Assembly: GCA_937915785.1 (NCBI GenBank)
Contig: CALGGY010000068.1
Span: 1-21,048 of the forward strand
Direction of reading: 5' to 3'
Source: an uncultured Bacteroidales bacterium
GTDB taxonomy: Bacteria > Bacteroidota > Bacteroidia > Bacteroidales > P3
DNA length: 21,048 bases
The notes beneath the pieces are model-generated. The model saw only the letters and a list, made by a program, of their open reading frames with translations. It was not told the DNA's origin and ran no database searches. This document shows positions 1-7,178 of this stretch, piece after piece. How positions within the stretch are numbered: position 1 is the stretch's first letter; every line of letters begins with the position of its first letter. The translations under genes were made by a program, and so were the position numbers.

Positions 1-53
1 TTTGTCCATTAGAGAATTTGTCCTCAAAATAACCATTAATTTTGTCCATTACA
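1..53. repeat. Probable terminus of an IS21-like insertion sequence
   Basis: The motif TTTGTCC occurs three times in 53 bases, at 1, 17 and 41; the first and third copies extend to TTTGTCCATTA. The stretch ends in ...CATTACA at 53, so on the minus strand the element would begin TGTAATGGACAAA. IS21-family ends start with TG and carry several short subterminal repeats, which fits. The mobile-element reading frame on the minus strand runs through this point and hits a stop at 36-38, just inside the repeats, as expected if an IS landed in the gene. The transposase genes would lie off the left edge, so family assignment is inference. Confidence 0.45.
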
Positions 54-1514
54 CCTCTTATACTGCTTTGCTCCAAGAGATTTGGCAACATCTCCTAAAA
101 AAGTTTTTGTATTATTGGATTTATTTTCCAGCTCTTTGGCTAAAATGTCAAGATTTTTCAGTATCTTTGCACCGTCATCGCTTGAAACGACAGTGCCTTT
201 TGTGCCTTCTCCTTGTGAGTTGAGCCGTGCGGTTTCAAGCGTTCTTTTTTTGGCCTGACTTAACTGTGCCTCTCCGTTTGCCTCGTCCAGCACACGCTGC
301 CCCTCTTCCCAGTCGGCGCTCACGTCCATGCCCGCCTCCCGCATAAGGTCTATAAGCCCGTCGCGCAAAGCCGCCTCGCCCTCGGAAACAGGCCGCGCTT
401 CCTCGACCACTTTCTCAAACAACGCCGCTTGCTTTTTCTCCGTCTCGCCTCTGAACGGCACCACATTTTCTGTGCCGTCTGCAACATTTTTTTTGTCGGT
501 TGCGGAATTTTTCGTATCTTTGCCGGCGGAAAGAGCACCGTTTTGAGGAGTAGCCGTGCCATTCCTCTTGCCTTCGGGTTCCGTTTCAATGTCACTACTG
601 CTGGCGGAGACGGGCTTTTCTTTTTTCTCGTAGGCAGTAAGTAACCAGTTGTCTGTTGGCTGTTGTCCTTTCATTCGGCTAACAACCATCTTGTGCGTGT
701 CGCTCTCAAACACAATTCTGTTGTCCGATTGCGACGTTATGGTAGTCGCAGACAGGATGTCTTGCAACTTGCCGACAACTTCGGGATGCTTGATAACTAT
801 CTTCATATAACCGGCATTCATATCACCCCACACCAAATCAATGGGGGCAACACCAGGATATACGAGGGCACCTTTCGCAACTCCCTCTGTTGTCTCTCTC
901 AAATGGGCTTCCGCTTCATTCGCCTTGCCCTCAAATTGTGTATATACAGGGCCAAACCAATCTTCTAATTCACTGCTATCCCCAGTTTCTCCCAAGGTAT
1001 TCTCTCCTCCGCTTCCTCTATCGCCTGCACCAGCAGCGCCAGTTTGTTGTACTCCCGTTCCTCCGCCTTGTTGCTGTACGGCATTTCGTTTGCGATGCTC
1101 TGTTGCTGCGTCGAGGGCTGACTGTTGTTCTTGTTTTGTTCCATATTGCAATATCTGTTGTACTTCTTTTAAAATTTCTTCTTTCGTCTTAATAACGCCC
1201 GAAAACATATCATATTGCCCCGCCGCGCTGTTCTCGGCTTTTTCGTTGTAAAGCGCAATTGCTATTTTGAGCTGTCCCACACGCCGGTCGTTGAGCAGGT
1301 CGGCCAACAACAACACTTGTGCGTTGGTGTAGTCGGCCACTGTTTCGCCCGTTTCTGTCGGGAAAAGGTTCTGCTGACGTGCGAAACCGCTCACCTTGGC
1401 CCCATCGGCATAGCCGCTTTTGCGGGCTTGATAAGCAAGGTCTATGGCTTGTGCCAGCTCGTTATCTAACGAATAGTCTTTGCCCAGTTTCATGTTGTTG
1501 CTTATCTCCAACAA
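36..1514 (-). pseudogene. Fragment of a mobile-element polyvalent protein with a PBECR-type nuclease-like domain
   Basis: This is an open frame of 492 residues from a TTG; the first ATG is at 1493. It resembles an internal piece of the giant polyvalent proteins carried by phages and conjugative elements of Bacteroidota. Residues about 1-122 match the DdrB-like region (NNMKLGKDYSLDNELAQAI onward). Residues about 130-180 are a Gln/Gly-rich linker. Residues about 186-300 match the phage Barnase-EndoU-ColicinE5/D-RelE-like domain (FGPVYTQFEGKANEA, IDLVWG, HPEVVGKLQDIL, SDTHK, NWLLTAYEKK). Residues 303-370 are low-complexity and charged. Residues 373-485 match the helical segment that normally leads into further domains. 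There is no credible start: the frame opens upstream at a stop at 1557-1559 with no promoter or homologous lead-in. The end is abrupt, at the IS-like repeats. Both ends therefore look truncated, and it is called a remnant. Domain naming is from memory of the family. Confidence 0.6.
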
Positions 1515-1560
1515 AGCGGAAATGACACTTTGCCGCCGACACTGCGTTGCAGGATATTAC

Positions 1561-1820
1561 CGATTTTTTTGCAAAAGTGGTTCCGCGAACTGTCATAAAA
1601 AACACCCCTACGCCAAAAACAAAGGGGCGCAAAAAGTATGTTCACAAAATCTGCTTCTCTTGCCTTTTCCGCAAGACTTTGTTTTTATGCTCCACGCTTA
1701 TTTCCGGCCCAACACCATTGAAAGGCAAAATACCGGCGATGCATTTTTTTCAGGAATAGTTTTTCCCCAACATCCGTCAATTTGCGAACTCGGCACAAGT
1801 ATGCCACAACGGAGGCAAAA
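1561..1820. other. Non-coding gap between element remnant and tRNA terminator
   Basis: No convincing gene is seen here. The stretch is AT-rich with scattered short frames that lack family signatures or promoters. A weak hairpin is formed by CCCCT near 1604 and AGGGG near 1623. No copy of the tRNA 3' end, which would mark an attachment site, was found. Confidence 0.5.
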
Positions 1821-1853
1821 AAAATCCGATTTTTTGTATAAAAATCGGATTTT
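1821..1853 (-). terminator. Intrinsic terminator downstream of tRNA-Ser
   Basis: A perfect 14-bp inverted repeat pairs 1821-1834 (AAAATCCGATTTTT) with 1840-1853, with a 5-base loop. On the minus strand it is followed by an uninterrupted T-run (the A-run at 1817-1824 on the plus strand). It lies 10 bases beyond the 3' end of the tRNA and so most likely ends that transcript. Confidence 0.75.
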
Positions 1854-1863
1854 CAAGATTTAG

Positions 1864-1951
1864 CGGAGAGACAGGGATTCGAACCCTGGGACCCCCAAGG
1901 GGGGTCAACGGTTTTCGAGACCGCCCCGATCGACCACTCCGGCATCTCTCC
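1864..1951 (-). tRNA. tRNA-Ser (anticodon CGA)
   Basis: The minus strand folds as a class II tRNA of 88 nt. The acceptor stem pairs GGAGAGA (1945-1951) with TCTCTCC (1865-1871), with G73 at 1864. The anticodon stem GCGGT/ACCGT closes the loop CTCGAAA, giving anticodon CGA for the codon UCG. The long variable arm GACCCCC/GGGGGTC is diagnostic of tRNA-Ser. The T arm CAGGG-TTCGAAT-CCCTG is perfect. CCA is not encoded. A -7 box lies upstream and a strong terminator downstream. Its 3' end faces the mobile-element remnant at 36-1514. Confidence 0.97.
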
Positions 1952-1989
1952 ATCAATTTTCTTTCTATCTTAAGAACTCAAAACGGTTG

Positions 1990-1997
1990 CAAAGGTA
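1990..1997 (-). promoter_or_regulatory. Bacteroidetes -7 box for tRNA-Ser
   Basis: The minus strand reads TACCTTTG, matching the TAnnTTTG -7 consensus, 38 bases upstream of the tRNA 5' end. No clean -33 TTTG is present at the usual 19-21-base spacing; a weak TTTCG lies near 2018. Confidence 0.6.
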
Positions 1998-2267
1998 CAA
2001 CTTTTTTCCGACATTTCGCGAAAAAAAATCAAATTTCCACACAAACTACTAACATTCAACAATTTAACAACACCAAACAACACCCGTCAGCACTGGGAAA
2101 ACACAAAAAAAAACACCCGTTGCTCACCACTTTTTCACATCAAAATGGCATCAAAAAAAACACGTGCCACTATTGTTTAGCCGAAATGTCAACATGCCTG
2201 CTCAACAAAAAAAAGTAAAACGCCACCCAATTCATCACTCGACCCGTGCAGTTAGCAAAAAAAATCG

Positions 2268-2275
2268 TATATTTG
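2268..2275 (+). promoter_or_regulatory. Bacteroidetes -7 box for murD
   Basis: TATATTTG is followed by CA and matches TAnnTTTG, 27 bases upstream of the murD ATG at 2303. Its position shows that an in-frame start at 2246 would precede the promoter, which supports the later ATG. Confidence 0.7.
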
Positions 2276-2302
2276 CATTTCGTTTCAAAAAAAAACAGAC
2301 AA

Positions 2303-3673
2303 ATGCAGAAACTGAAAAAACTTTTCGAAAACCGCCGCATACTGATCGCCGGTTTCGGCCGCGAGGGACGCTCGTCGTACCGCACCATACGCCATCTGCT
2401 GCCCACGCAGCATCTCGGCATCGCCGACACCAACACCAACCTCGCCTCCGACACTGCGCTGCAATCCGACCCCAACACAACCCTGCAACTCGGCCCCGAT
2501 TACCTGACAAAAGCCAATGAATACGACCTCATCCTGAAATCGCCCGGCATACCCACTTTCCTTTTCGAGGGCATTGTGGACAACCTTTCGGCAATATCGT
2601 CGCAAACCGACATATTCCTGCAACTCTTTGGCCATCAGACTGTCGGCATTACGGGCACCAAAGGCAAAAGTACCACTACAAACCTGATATACAGCGTTTT
2701 GCACAATCACAACCCCAACGTGCTGATGGCAGGCAACATGGGCATACCGCTGTTCGACATAATAGAACAAATTGGTGACAACACTACAGTAGTAATAGAG
2801 CTCTCGTCGCACCAGCTCGAGAACGCCCACACCTCGCCACACATAGCCGTGCTGCTCAACCTTTTTCAGGAACACCTCGACCACTATCACTCTTACAAGG
2901 ATTACCAAATGGCAAAAATGAACATCGCCAAATTCCAGACCGAAAAGGACATTTTCATCTTTTGCCACGACAACGAGCTAATACTCAACAATATAAAACA
3001 ACTTTCACCAAAAGGCATACCCCTGCCCTACTCCCTGCACCAGCTTGCAAAAGGCTGCTACACCGAAAACGGACACCTCTACCTAAAACCAGGAAACACA
3101 CCTGTTTACGACCTCTCGCAACCGCGACACCTGCAGGGCGACCACAATTTGCTGAACATAATGGCCACGTTCCTGGTGGCGCACTGCTTTGGAATACCCG
3201 ACCAAACCACAGCCTCGGCAATTCAAGATTTCAAAGGTCTGGAACACCGCTTGGAATTTGTGGCCGAAAAAAACGGCATACGCTTCTACAACGACAGCAT
3301 ATCCACCATCCCCGAAGCATGCATGTCGGCAGTTATGGCTCTGAAAAACGTTGACACGCTGATACTTGGCGGATTCGACCGCGGCATCGACTACACAGAG
3401 CTGGCACACTTCTTGGAACAGTCCGAAATACACAACATAGCCTTTGTGGGAAAAGCCGGACAACGCATAGCATCGCTAATCGACAAACAGATTTTGAACT
3501 CACGCAACACGCTGTTTTCCAACGATTACGACAAAATAGTGGACTGGTGCTTTGCCAATACCGCCCACGGAAAAACCTGCCTGTTGTCGCCAGCCGCTTC
3601 GAGCTACGACCAGTTCAAAAATTTCGAGGAACGCGGGCGCATTTACAAAAAGTTAATCCTTAATCATCAATAA
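2303..3673 (+). CDS. murD: UDP-N-acetylmuramoylalanine--D-glutamate ligase (MurD)
   Basis: A cytoplasmic Mur ligase of 456 residues that would add D-glutamate to UDP-MurNAc-L-Ala using ATP in peptidoglycan precursor synthesis. Residues 11-40 form an N-terminal Rossmann-like nucleotide-sugar domain (RRILIAGFGREGRSS). The ATP loop GTKGKSTTT is at 118-126. The central-domain signature ELSSHQLE is near 166-173, and NLFQEHLDHYHSYKDY near 186-201 is typical of the family. C-terminal domain motifs are GLEHRLEF, FYNDSISTIPEA and LLSPAASSYDQFKNFEERG. Length is normal for MurD. The ATG at 2303 is chosen because the -7 box at 2268-2275 excludes the upstream in-frame start. It is not next to other division/cell-wall genes; a membrane protease follows after 79 bases. 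A second MurD may therefore exist in the dcw cluster, and this could be a paralog with altered specificity. Confidence 0.9.
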   Translation: MQKLKKLFENRRILIAGFGREGRSSYRTIRHLLPTQHLGIADTNTNLASDTALQSDPNTTLQLGPDYLTKANEYDLILKSPGIPTFLFEGIVDNLSAISSQTDIFLQLFGHQTVGITGTKGKSTTTNLIYSVLHNHNPNVLMAGNMGIPLFDIIEQIGDNTTVVIELSSHQLENAHTSPHIAVLLNLFQEHLDHYHSYKDYQMAKMNIAKFQTEKDIFIFCHDNELILNNIKQLSPKGIPLPYSLHQLAKGCYTENGHLYLKPGNTPVYDLSQPRHLQGDHNLLNIMATFLVAHCFGIPDQTTASAIQDFKGLEHRLEFVAEKNGIRFYNDSISTIPEACMSAVMALKNVDTLILGGFDRGIDYTELAHFLEQSEIHNIAFVGKAGQRIASLIDKQILNSRNTLFSNDYDKIVDWCFANTAHGKTCLLSPAASSYDQFKNFEERGRIYKKLILNHQ

Positions 3674-3752
3674 ACAAAGACGTTCAGATAATCAGAACGC
3701 ACGAAAATCTGAAAAGACAACAATTTAAAAATCCGAAAATATCAAAAAAAAA

Positions 3753-4652
3753 ATGAAAGAACTGTTCAAAAACATGGGTCCGGCCGCACAGCTTGCCATT
3801 TTCGTGCTGATGATTGGACTGGGACTTATCCTTGCCTCCATTATAGGCGTAGTTTTCATATTATCCGATACCGAACGAAACAACATGCTACTGTGGGTGC
3901 AAGGCATATCGCAGATAGTGATGTTCCTGTGTCCAGCGCTGCTATTTGCATGGCTTTTCCACAGCGGCACAGACAGTTTTTTCCAAACCGGCATGCGCCG
4001 ATGGCAGATAGCCCCGGCACTGCTCGCTATACTGATTATAATAATTGCGATACCGTTGGTTGATTACCTCACCACGTGGAACGAAAGCCTGCACCTGCCC
4101 CAAAAACTCGCCGATTGGGAGCAAAACATGCGCCAGAAACAAGACCAGTCGCAGAATTTGATGAACAGTTTCCTATCTCGTCCCGGCTTTGGCAACATGC
4201 TGATAAACTTGCTGATACTGGCCGCCATACCCGCCGTATGCGAGGAGTTCGTTTTTCGCGGCGTGGTACAAAAAACACTTGTTGCTTGGTTCCGCAGCCC
4301 GCATGCGGCCATCATCACCGCAGCGGCAGTGTTTAGCCTCACACACTTCGAAATGTTCTATTTTGTGCCGCGCTTTGTGCTGGGCATCGTGTTGGGATAC
4401 ATTTTTTACTACTCCGGAACAATCTGGGCATCGGCATTTGCTCATTTCACAAACAACGCCATAATAGTGATACTCACCTACGCCCACAATGCCGGCGCAC
4501 TCGGCATCGACCCGCAAAACCTGCATCTGCCCTGTGCCGGAGCTTTCGCAATTGGCAGTCTGATACTCACCACATTATTGATGCTTTTTGTCATCAAAAT
4601 TTGCTCAAAAAAAACCGAAAATCAAAAAAAAAATCACCCTTTCCGAAAATGA
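3753..4652 (+). CDS. CPBP family (CAAX/type II) intramembrane metalloprotease
   Basis: An integral membrane protein of 299 residues with roughly seven or eight hydrophobic segments (about 12-37, 50-69, 87-105, 147-162, 184-198, 206-220, 226-242 and 262-283). The CPBP motifs are intact: EEFVFRG at 164-170 gives the Glu-Glu and Arg of motif 1, HFE at 198-200 gives the second motif, and HFTNN at 231-235 the third. These residues normally form the metal or catalytic site of Rce1-like proteases. Substrate is unknown; relatives process prenylated or bacteriocin-like peptides or act in stress and immunity. It lies 79 bases after murD on the same strand with no -7 box between them, so co-transcription is possible. 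The C-terminal tail is lysine-rich and cytoplasmic-looking. Confidence 0.88.
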   Translation: MKELFKNMGPAAQLAIFVLMIGLGLILASIIGVVFILSDTERNNMLLWVQGISQIVMFLCPALLFAWLFHSGTDSFFQTGMRRWQIAPALLAILIIIIAIPLVDYLTTWNESLHLPQKLADWEQNMRQKQDQSQNLMNSFLSRPGFGNMLINLLILAAIPAVCEEFVFRGVVQKTLVAWFRSPHAAIITAAAVFSLTHFEMFYFVPRFVLGIVLGYIFYYSGTIWASAFAHFTNNAIIVILTYAHNAGALGIDPQNLHLPCAGAFAIGSLILTTLLMLFVIKICSKKTENQKKNHPFRK

Positions 4653-4836
4653 CGAAAATAGCACAATCAAAAGCTAATTAACTGAAATTCATCATATTAC
4701 ATACATTTTTTTGAAAAACAGACAACTTGAACCGCCACACAAACGCAACACATTGATTATAAGCAATATAACTAAAATTTTTGTAAAAAAAGAAAAAATA
4801 TTTCGATGAAAATCAATTTATTTGGAAAAAAAAATA

Positions 4837-4844
4837 TATCTTTG
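4837..4844 (+). promoter_or_regulatory. Bacteroidetes -7 box for the HU operon
   Basis: TATCTTTG followed by CAAA matches the TAnnTTTG consensus, 59 bases upstream of the HU start, within a very AT-rich stretch. The -33 element is not clear. Confidence 0.6.
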
Positions 4845-4903
4845 CAAATCAAAACGATAGAAAAAATAATATAAATAGTATAACATTAAAAACTTTAAAA
4901 AAA

Positions 4904-5200
4904 ATGACAAAGGCAGAAATTGTAGCAGAAATTGCTCAAGAAACCGGAATTGAAAAAGTTGCCATCCAAGCAACCGTTGAAAAATTTATGGAATGCATAA
5001 AGAAATCCCTCATCAGCGGCGAATCAGTATATCTGAGAGGTTTTGGCAGCTTCATCGACAAGAATAGAAAAGAAAAAACAGGTAGAAATATATCCAAAAA
5101 CACCACTATTTTGATACCTGCTCACTATATCCCCGCTTTCAAACCTTCCAAATCGTTTGTAAACGAAGTAAAAAAGAACGTAAAAGAAATTAAAAAATAA
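4904..5200 (+). CDS. HU/IHF family DNA-binding protein
   Basis: A 98-residue nucleoid-associated protein that would dimerise and bend DNA. Residues 1-40 form the helical dimerisation part (MTKAEIVAEIAQETGI). The signature LRGFGSF is at 44-50. The beta-arm region at 52-80 reads TGRNISKNTTILIPA then PAFKPSK. The usual RNP tip is RNI here, a variant I recall as common in Bacteroidota. The C-terminus is lysine-rich. The gene is AT-rich compared with neighbours, as expected for a highly expressed protein using A-ending codons. It is followed after 12 bases by a tiny basic-protein gene, and both precede a strong terminator, suggesting a two-gene operon. Confidence 0.93.
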   Translation: MTKAEIVAEIAQETGIEKVAIQATVEKFMECIKKSLISGESVYLRGFGSFIDKNRKEKTGRNISKNTTILIPAHYIPAFKPSKSFVNEVKKNVKEIKK

Positions 5201-5212
5201 GCTCTAAACACT

Positions 5213-5302
5213 ATGCCAAGCGGAAAAAAAAGAAAAGGCCACAAAATGGCTACACACAAACGTAAAAAACGTTTGCGCAAGAACAGACACAAAAAGAAAT
5301 AA
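5213..5302 (+). CDS. 29-aa highly basic AURKAIP1/COX24-domain-like protein (putative bS22-like ribosomal protein)
   Basis: The ATG at 5213 opens a 29-codon frame ending in TAA at 5300-5302. The product is almost entirely Lys, Arg and His (MPSGKKRKGHKMATHKRKKR, then LRKNRHKKK). The pattern HKMATHKRKKRLRKNRHK resembles the AURKAIP1/COX24 motif of mitochondrial mS38 and mycobacterial bS22, small proteins bound to the small ribosomal subunit; Bacteroidota genomes commonly carry such a gene. It starts 12 bases after the HU stop, and a terminator follows 22 bases after its own stop, so it is probably translated with HU. The ribosomal role is inference from family resemblance. It is easily missed because of its size. 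Confidence 0.75.
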   Translation: MPSGKKRKGHKMATHKRKKRLRKNRHKKK

Positions 5303-5324
5303 TTTTTTCTACCGTCTGAAAAAC

Positions 5325-5366
5325 AAACAACAGATTACACTTTTCCGTGTAATCTGTTGTTTTTGA
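5325..5366 (+). terminator. Intrinsic terminator of the HU / basic-protein operon
   Basis: A perfect 16-bp inverted repeat pairs 5325-5340 (AAACAACAGATTACAC) with 5347-5362, with loop TTTTCC and a T-run continuing to 5364. It ends the HU transcript before rng and could also work in the other direction. Confidence 0.85.
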
Positions 5367-5552
5367 AAAAAAAACACACCCCAACACCGTATCCCGCACG
5401 GTAAGCAGCCAGCACCACATACCTGCGACCTGCAATTGCGGGAAGTGTTTTGTTTTTTTATTTGTTGCAAACCACACATAACACAAAACCACTCAGAGTG
5501 TTATGGCAATATTTTTTTATAAACGAGAAACAAAACACTTCATATCACCATA

Positions 5553-7103
5553 GTGGAAAAAGAACTGATAATAAAATCTACCGACAGCGAAGTGGAGATA
5601 GCCCTGCTTGAAGACAAGCGGCTTGTGGAATACCATACCGAAAAAAAGAACCACCAATATGCAGTGGGCGACGTGTTCCTTGGCCGCGTGCACAAAATAA
5701 TGCCAGGACTCAACGCCGCTTTTGTCAACCTCGGCGGCGACAAGGACGCTTTCCTGCACTACCTCGACCTCGGCCCACAGTTTGCCACCCAAACAAAATT
5801 CATGCACCGCGCCATGAGCGGCGACCCCGCCATGCGGACACTTGCCAATTTCAAATTCGAAAACCCCACACAAAAAATAGGCAAAATTAGCGAAACCGTA
5901 AAAAGCGGACAGTTTGTGCTGGTGCAGGTGGACAAAGAACCCATCTCCACCAAAGGCCCCAAAGTGGGTGGCGAAATTTCCTTCGCCGGGCACTACCTCG
6001 TGCTGGTACCCTTCTCCAACCGCATATCCATATCGCAAAAGATAAAAAGCGTGGCCGAACGCAACCGCCTGCGACGCCTTATCCAAAGCATACGCCCCGA
6101 AAATTTCGGAATCATTGTGCGCACCAACGCCGAAGGTAAAAGCGTGGCCGAACTCGACGCCGACCTGCGCTCGTTGCAAAACCGATGGATACAGTTGGTG
6201 CAAAACCTGAAAAACGCCACCTTTGCACAAAAACTCGTCTCGGAAGAAAACAAAACCTCCGTCATACTCCGCGACGTGCTCACCGACGACTTCTCATCGA
6301 TTTACACCGACAGCCCCGAACTGTACGAAACAGCTCGCAACTACATACAGGCACTGGCCCCCGAAAAAACCGACATCGTGAAACTATACAAGATGTCCAC
6401 ACCAATTTTCGACCAGTTCGGCGTGCAAAAACAAATCCGCTCATCGTTCGGACGCATAGTTACCATACGCTCCGGCGTTTATCTGGTTATTGAGCACACC
6501 GAAGCCATGAACGTTATCGACGTAAACAGCGGCAACCACACCAAAGCCGGTGAAAACCAAGAGGAAACAGCCATGCGCGTAAACACCGACGCTGCCATCG
6601 AAATAGCCCGGCAACTGCGCCTGCGCGATATGGGCGGCATCGTCATCATCGACTTCATCGACATGCAAAAAAACGAAAACCGCAAACAACTGTTCCAAAC
6701 CATGGTCGACGAAATGGCTAAGGACAAGGCTCAGCACACCATACTGCCCGTGAACAAATTCGGCCTAATACAGATAACACGCCAACGCGTGCGACCCGTA
6801 ATAGACGTGGACGTGCAGGAACGCTGCCCCATGTGCGACGGCAAAGGCACCATCAAATCGAGCCTCGCCATTGTGGACGAGATAGAATCGAACATAAAAT
6901 ACCTGTTCAACGTGCAAAACGAAAAAAAACTCACCATACTCACCCACCCCTACATACACGCATACCTCACCAAAGGCCTCATGTCGCGACGCACAAAGCT
7001 GTGCCGCAAATATCACAAAATCATCAAGATAAACCCCGACTCGAACCTCAGCCTCGCCGATTACAAATTTTTCAACAAAAACGGTGAGGAGATAGAAATG
7101 TAA
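5553..7103 (+). CDS. rng: Ribonuclease G (Rne/Rng family endoribonuclease)
   Basis: A 516-residue single-strand endoribonuclease of RNase G size, acting in 5' rRNA maturation and mRNA decay. Residues about 38-130 form the S1 RNA-binding domain (VGDVFLGRVHKIMPGLNAAF, then DAFLHYLDLG), with a spacer typical of Bacteroidota. The 5'-sensor/RNase H-like part follows. The catalytic magnesium aspartates are D323 in VIDVNSG and D367 in IIDFIDM. The Zn-link CPMC is at 425-428. The long C-terminal scaffold of RNase E is absent. The start is GTG at 5553; the frame is closed by TAA at 5520-5522 and no ATG is available. Placement right after HU and the small basic protein is, as far as I recall, common in Bacteroidales. 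No clear TAnnTTTG box was found in 5367-5552. Confidence 0.94.
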   Translation: MEKELIIKSTDSEVEIALLEDKRLVEYHTEKKNHQYAVGDVFLGRVHKIMPGLNAAFVNLGGDKDAFLHYLDLGPQFATQTKFMHRAMSGDPAMRTLANFKFENPTQKIGKISETVKSGQFVLVQVDKEPISTKGPKVGGEISFAGHYLVLVPFSNRISISQKIKSVAERNRLRRLIQSIRPENFGIIVRTNAEGKSVAELDADLRSLQNRWIQLVQNLKNATFAQKLVSEENKTSVILRDVLTDDFSSIYTDSPELYETARNYIQALAPEKTDIVKLYKMSTPIFDQFGVQKQIRSSFGRIVTIRSGVYLVIEHTEAMNVIDVNSGNHTKAGENQEETAMRVNTDAAIEIARQLRLRDMGGIVIIDFIDMQKNENRKQLFQTMVDEMAKDKAQHTILPVNKFGLIQITRQRVRPVIDVDVQERCPMCDGKGTIKSSLAIVDEIESNIKYLFNVQNEKKLTILTHPYIHAYLTKGLMSRRTKLCRKYHKIIKINPDSNLSLADYKFFNKNGEEIEM

Positions 7104-7109
7104 ATTTCT

Positions 7110-7143
7110 TTTGTTCAACGGACAAAAAAAAAACGTATATTTG
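7110..7143 (+). promoter_or_regulatory. Promoter of the polyene-type biosynthetic operon
   Basis: The -33 box TTTG (7110-7113) is followed after 22 bases by the -7 box TATATTTG (7136-7143) and CA, 35 bases before the lyase ATG. The spacing is one base longer than the usual 19-21. No operator-like dyad is evident. Confidence 0.7.
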
Positions 7144-7178
7144 CAAAATATATAATCAATCTCAAAAACATATACAAT

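Larger units (their letters stand above)
1952..2302. other. Divergent intergenic region between tRNA-Ser and murD
   Basis: This AT-rich region contains many poly-A tracts and no gene with support. It holds the tRNA-Ser promoter on the minus strand and the murD promoter on the plus strand. Short frames that start in it overlap the murD promoter and are dismissed. Confidence 0.6.

Noticed and set aside
1604..1628. CCCCT/AGGGG hairpin in the gap near the element remnant
   Set aside because: Only 5 bp with a long loop and no clear T-run context; probably chance.
2246..2302. Earlier in-frame start for murD
   Set aside because: The -7 box TATATTTG at 2268-2275 lies inside it, and the conserved domain begins after the ATG at 2303.
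5367..5552. Possible riboswitch or RNA leader before rng (ACCGT/ACGGT and other small dyads)
   Set aside because: The dyads are short and match no known RNA family I can recognise; no clear promoter was found.
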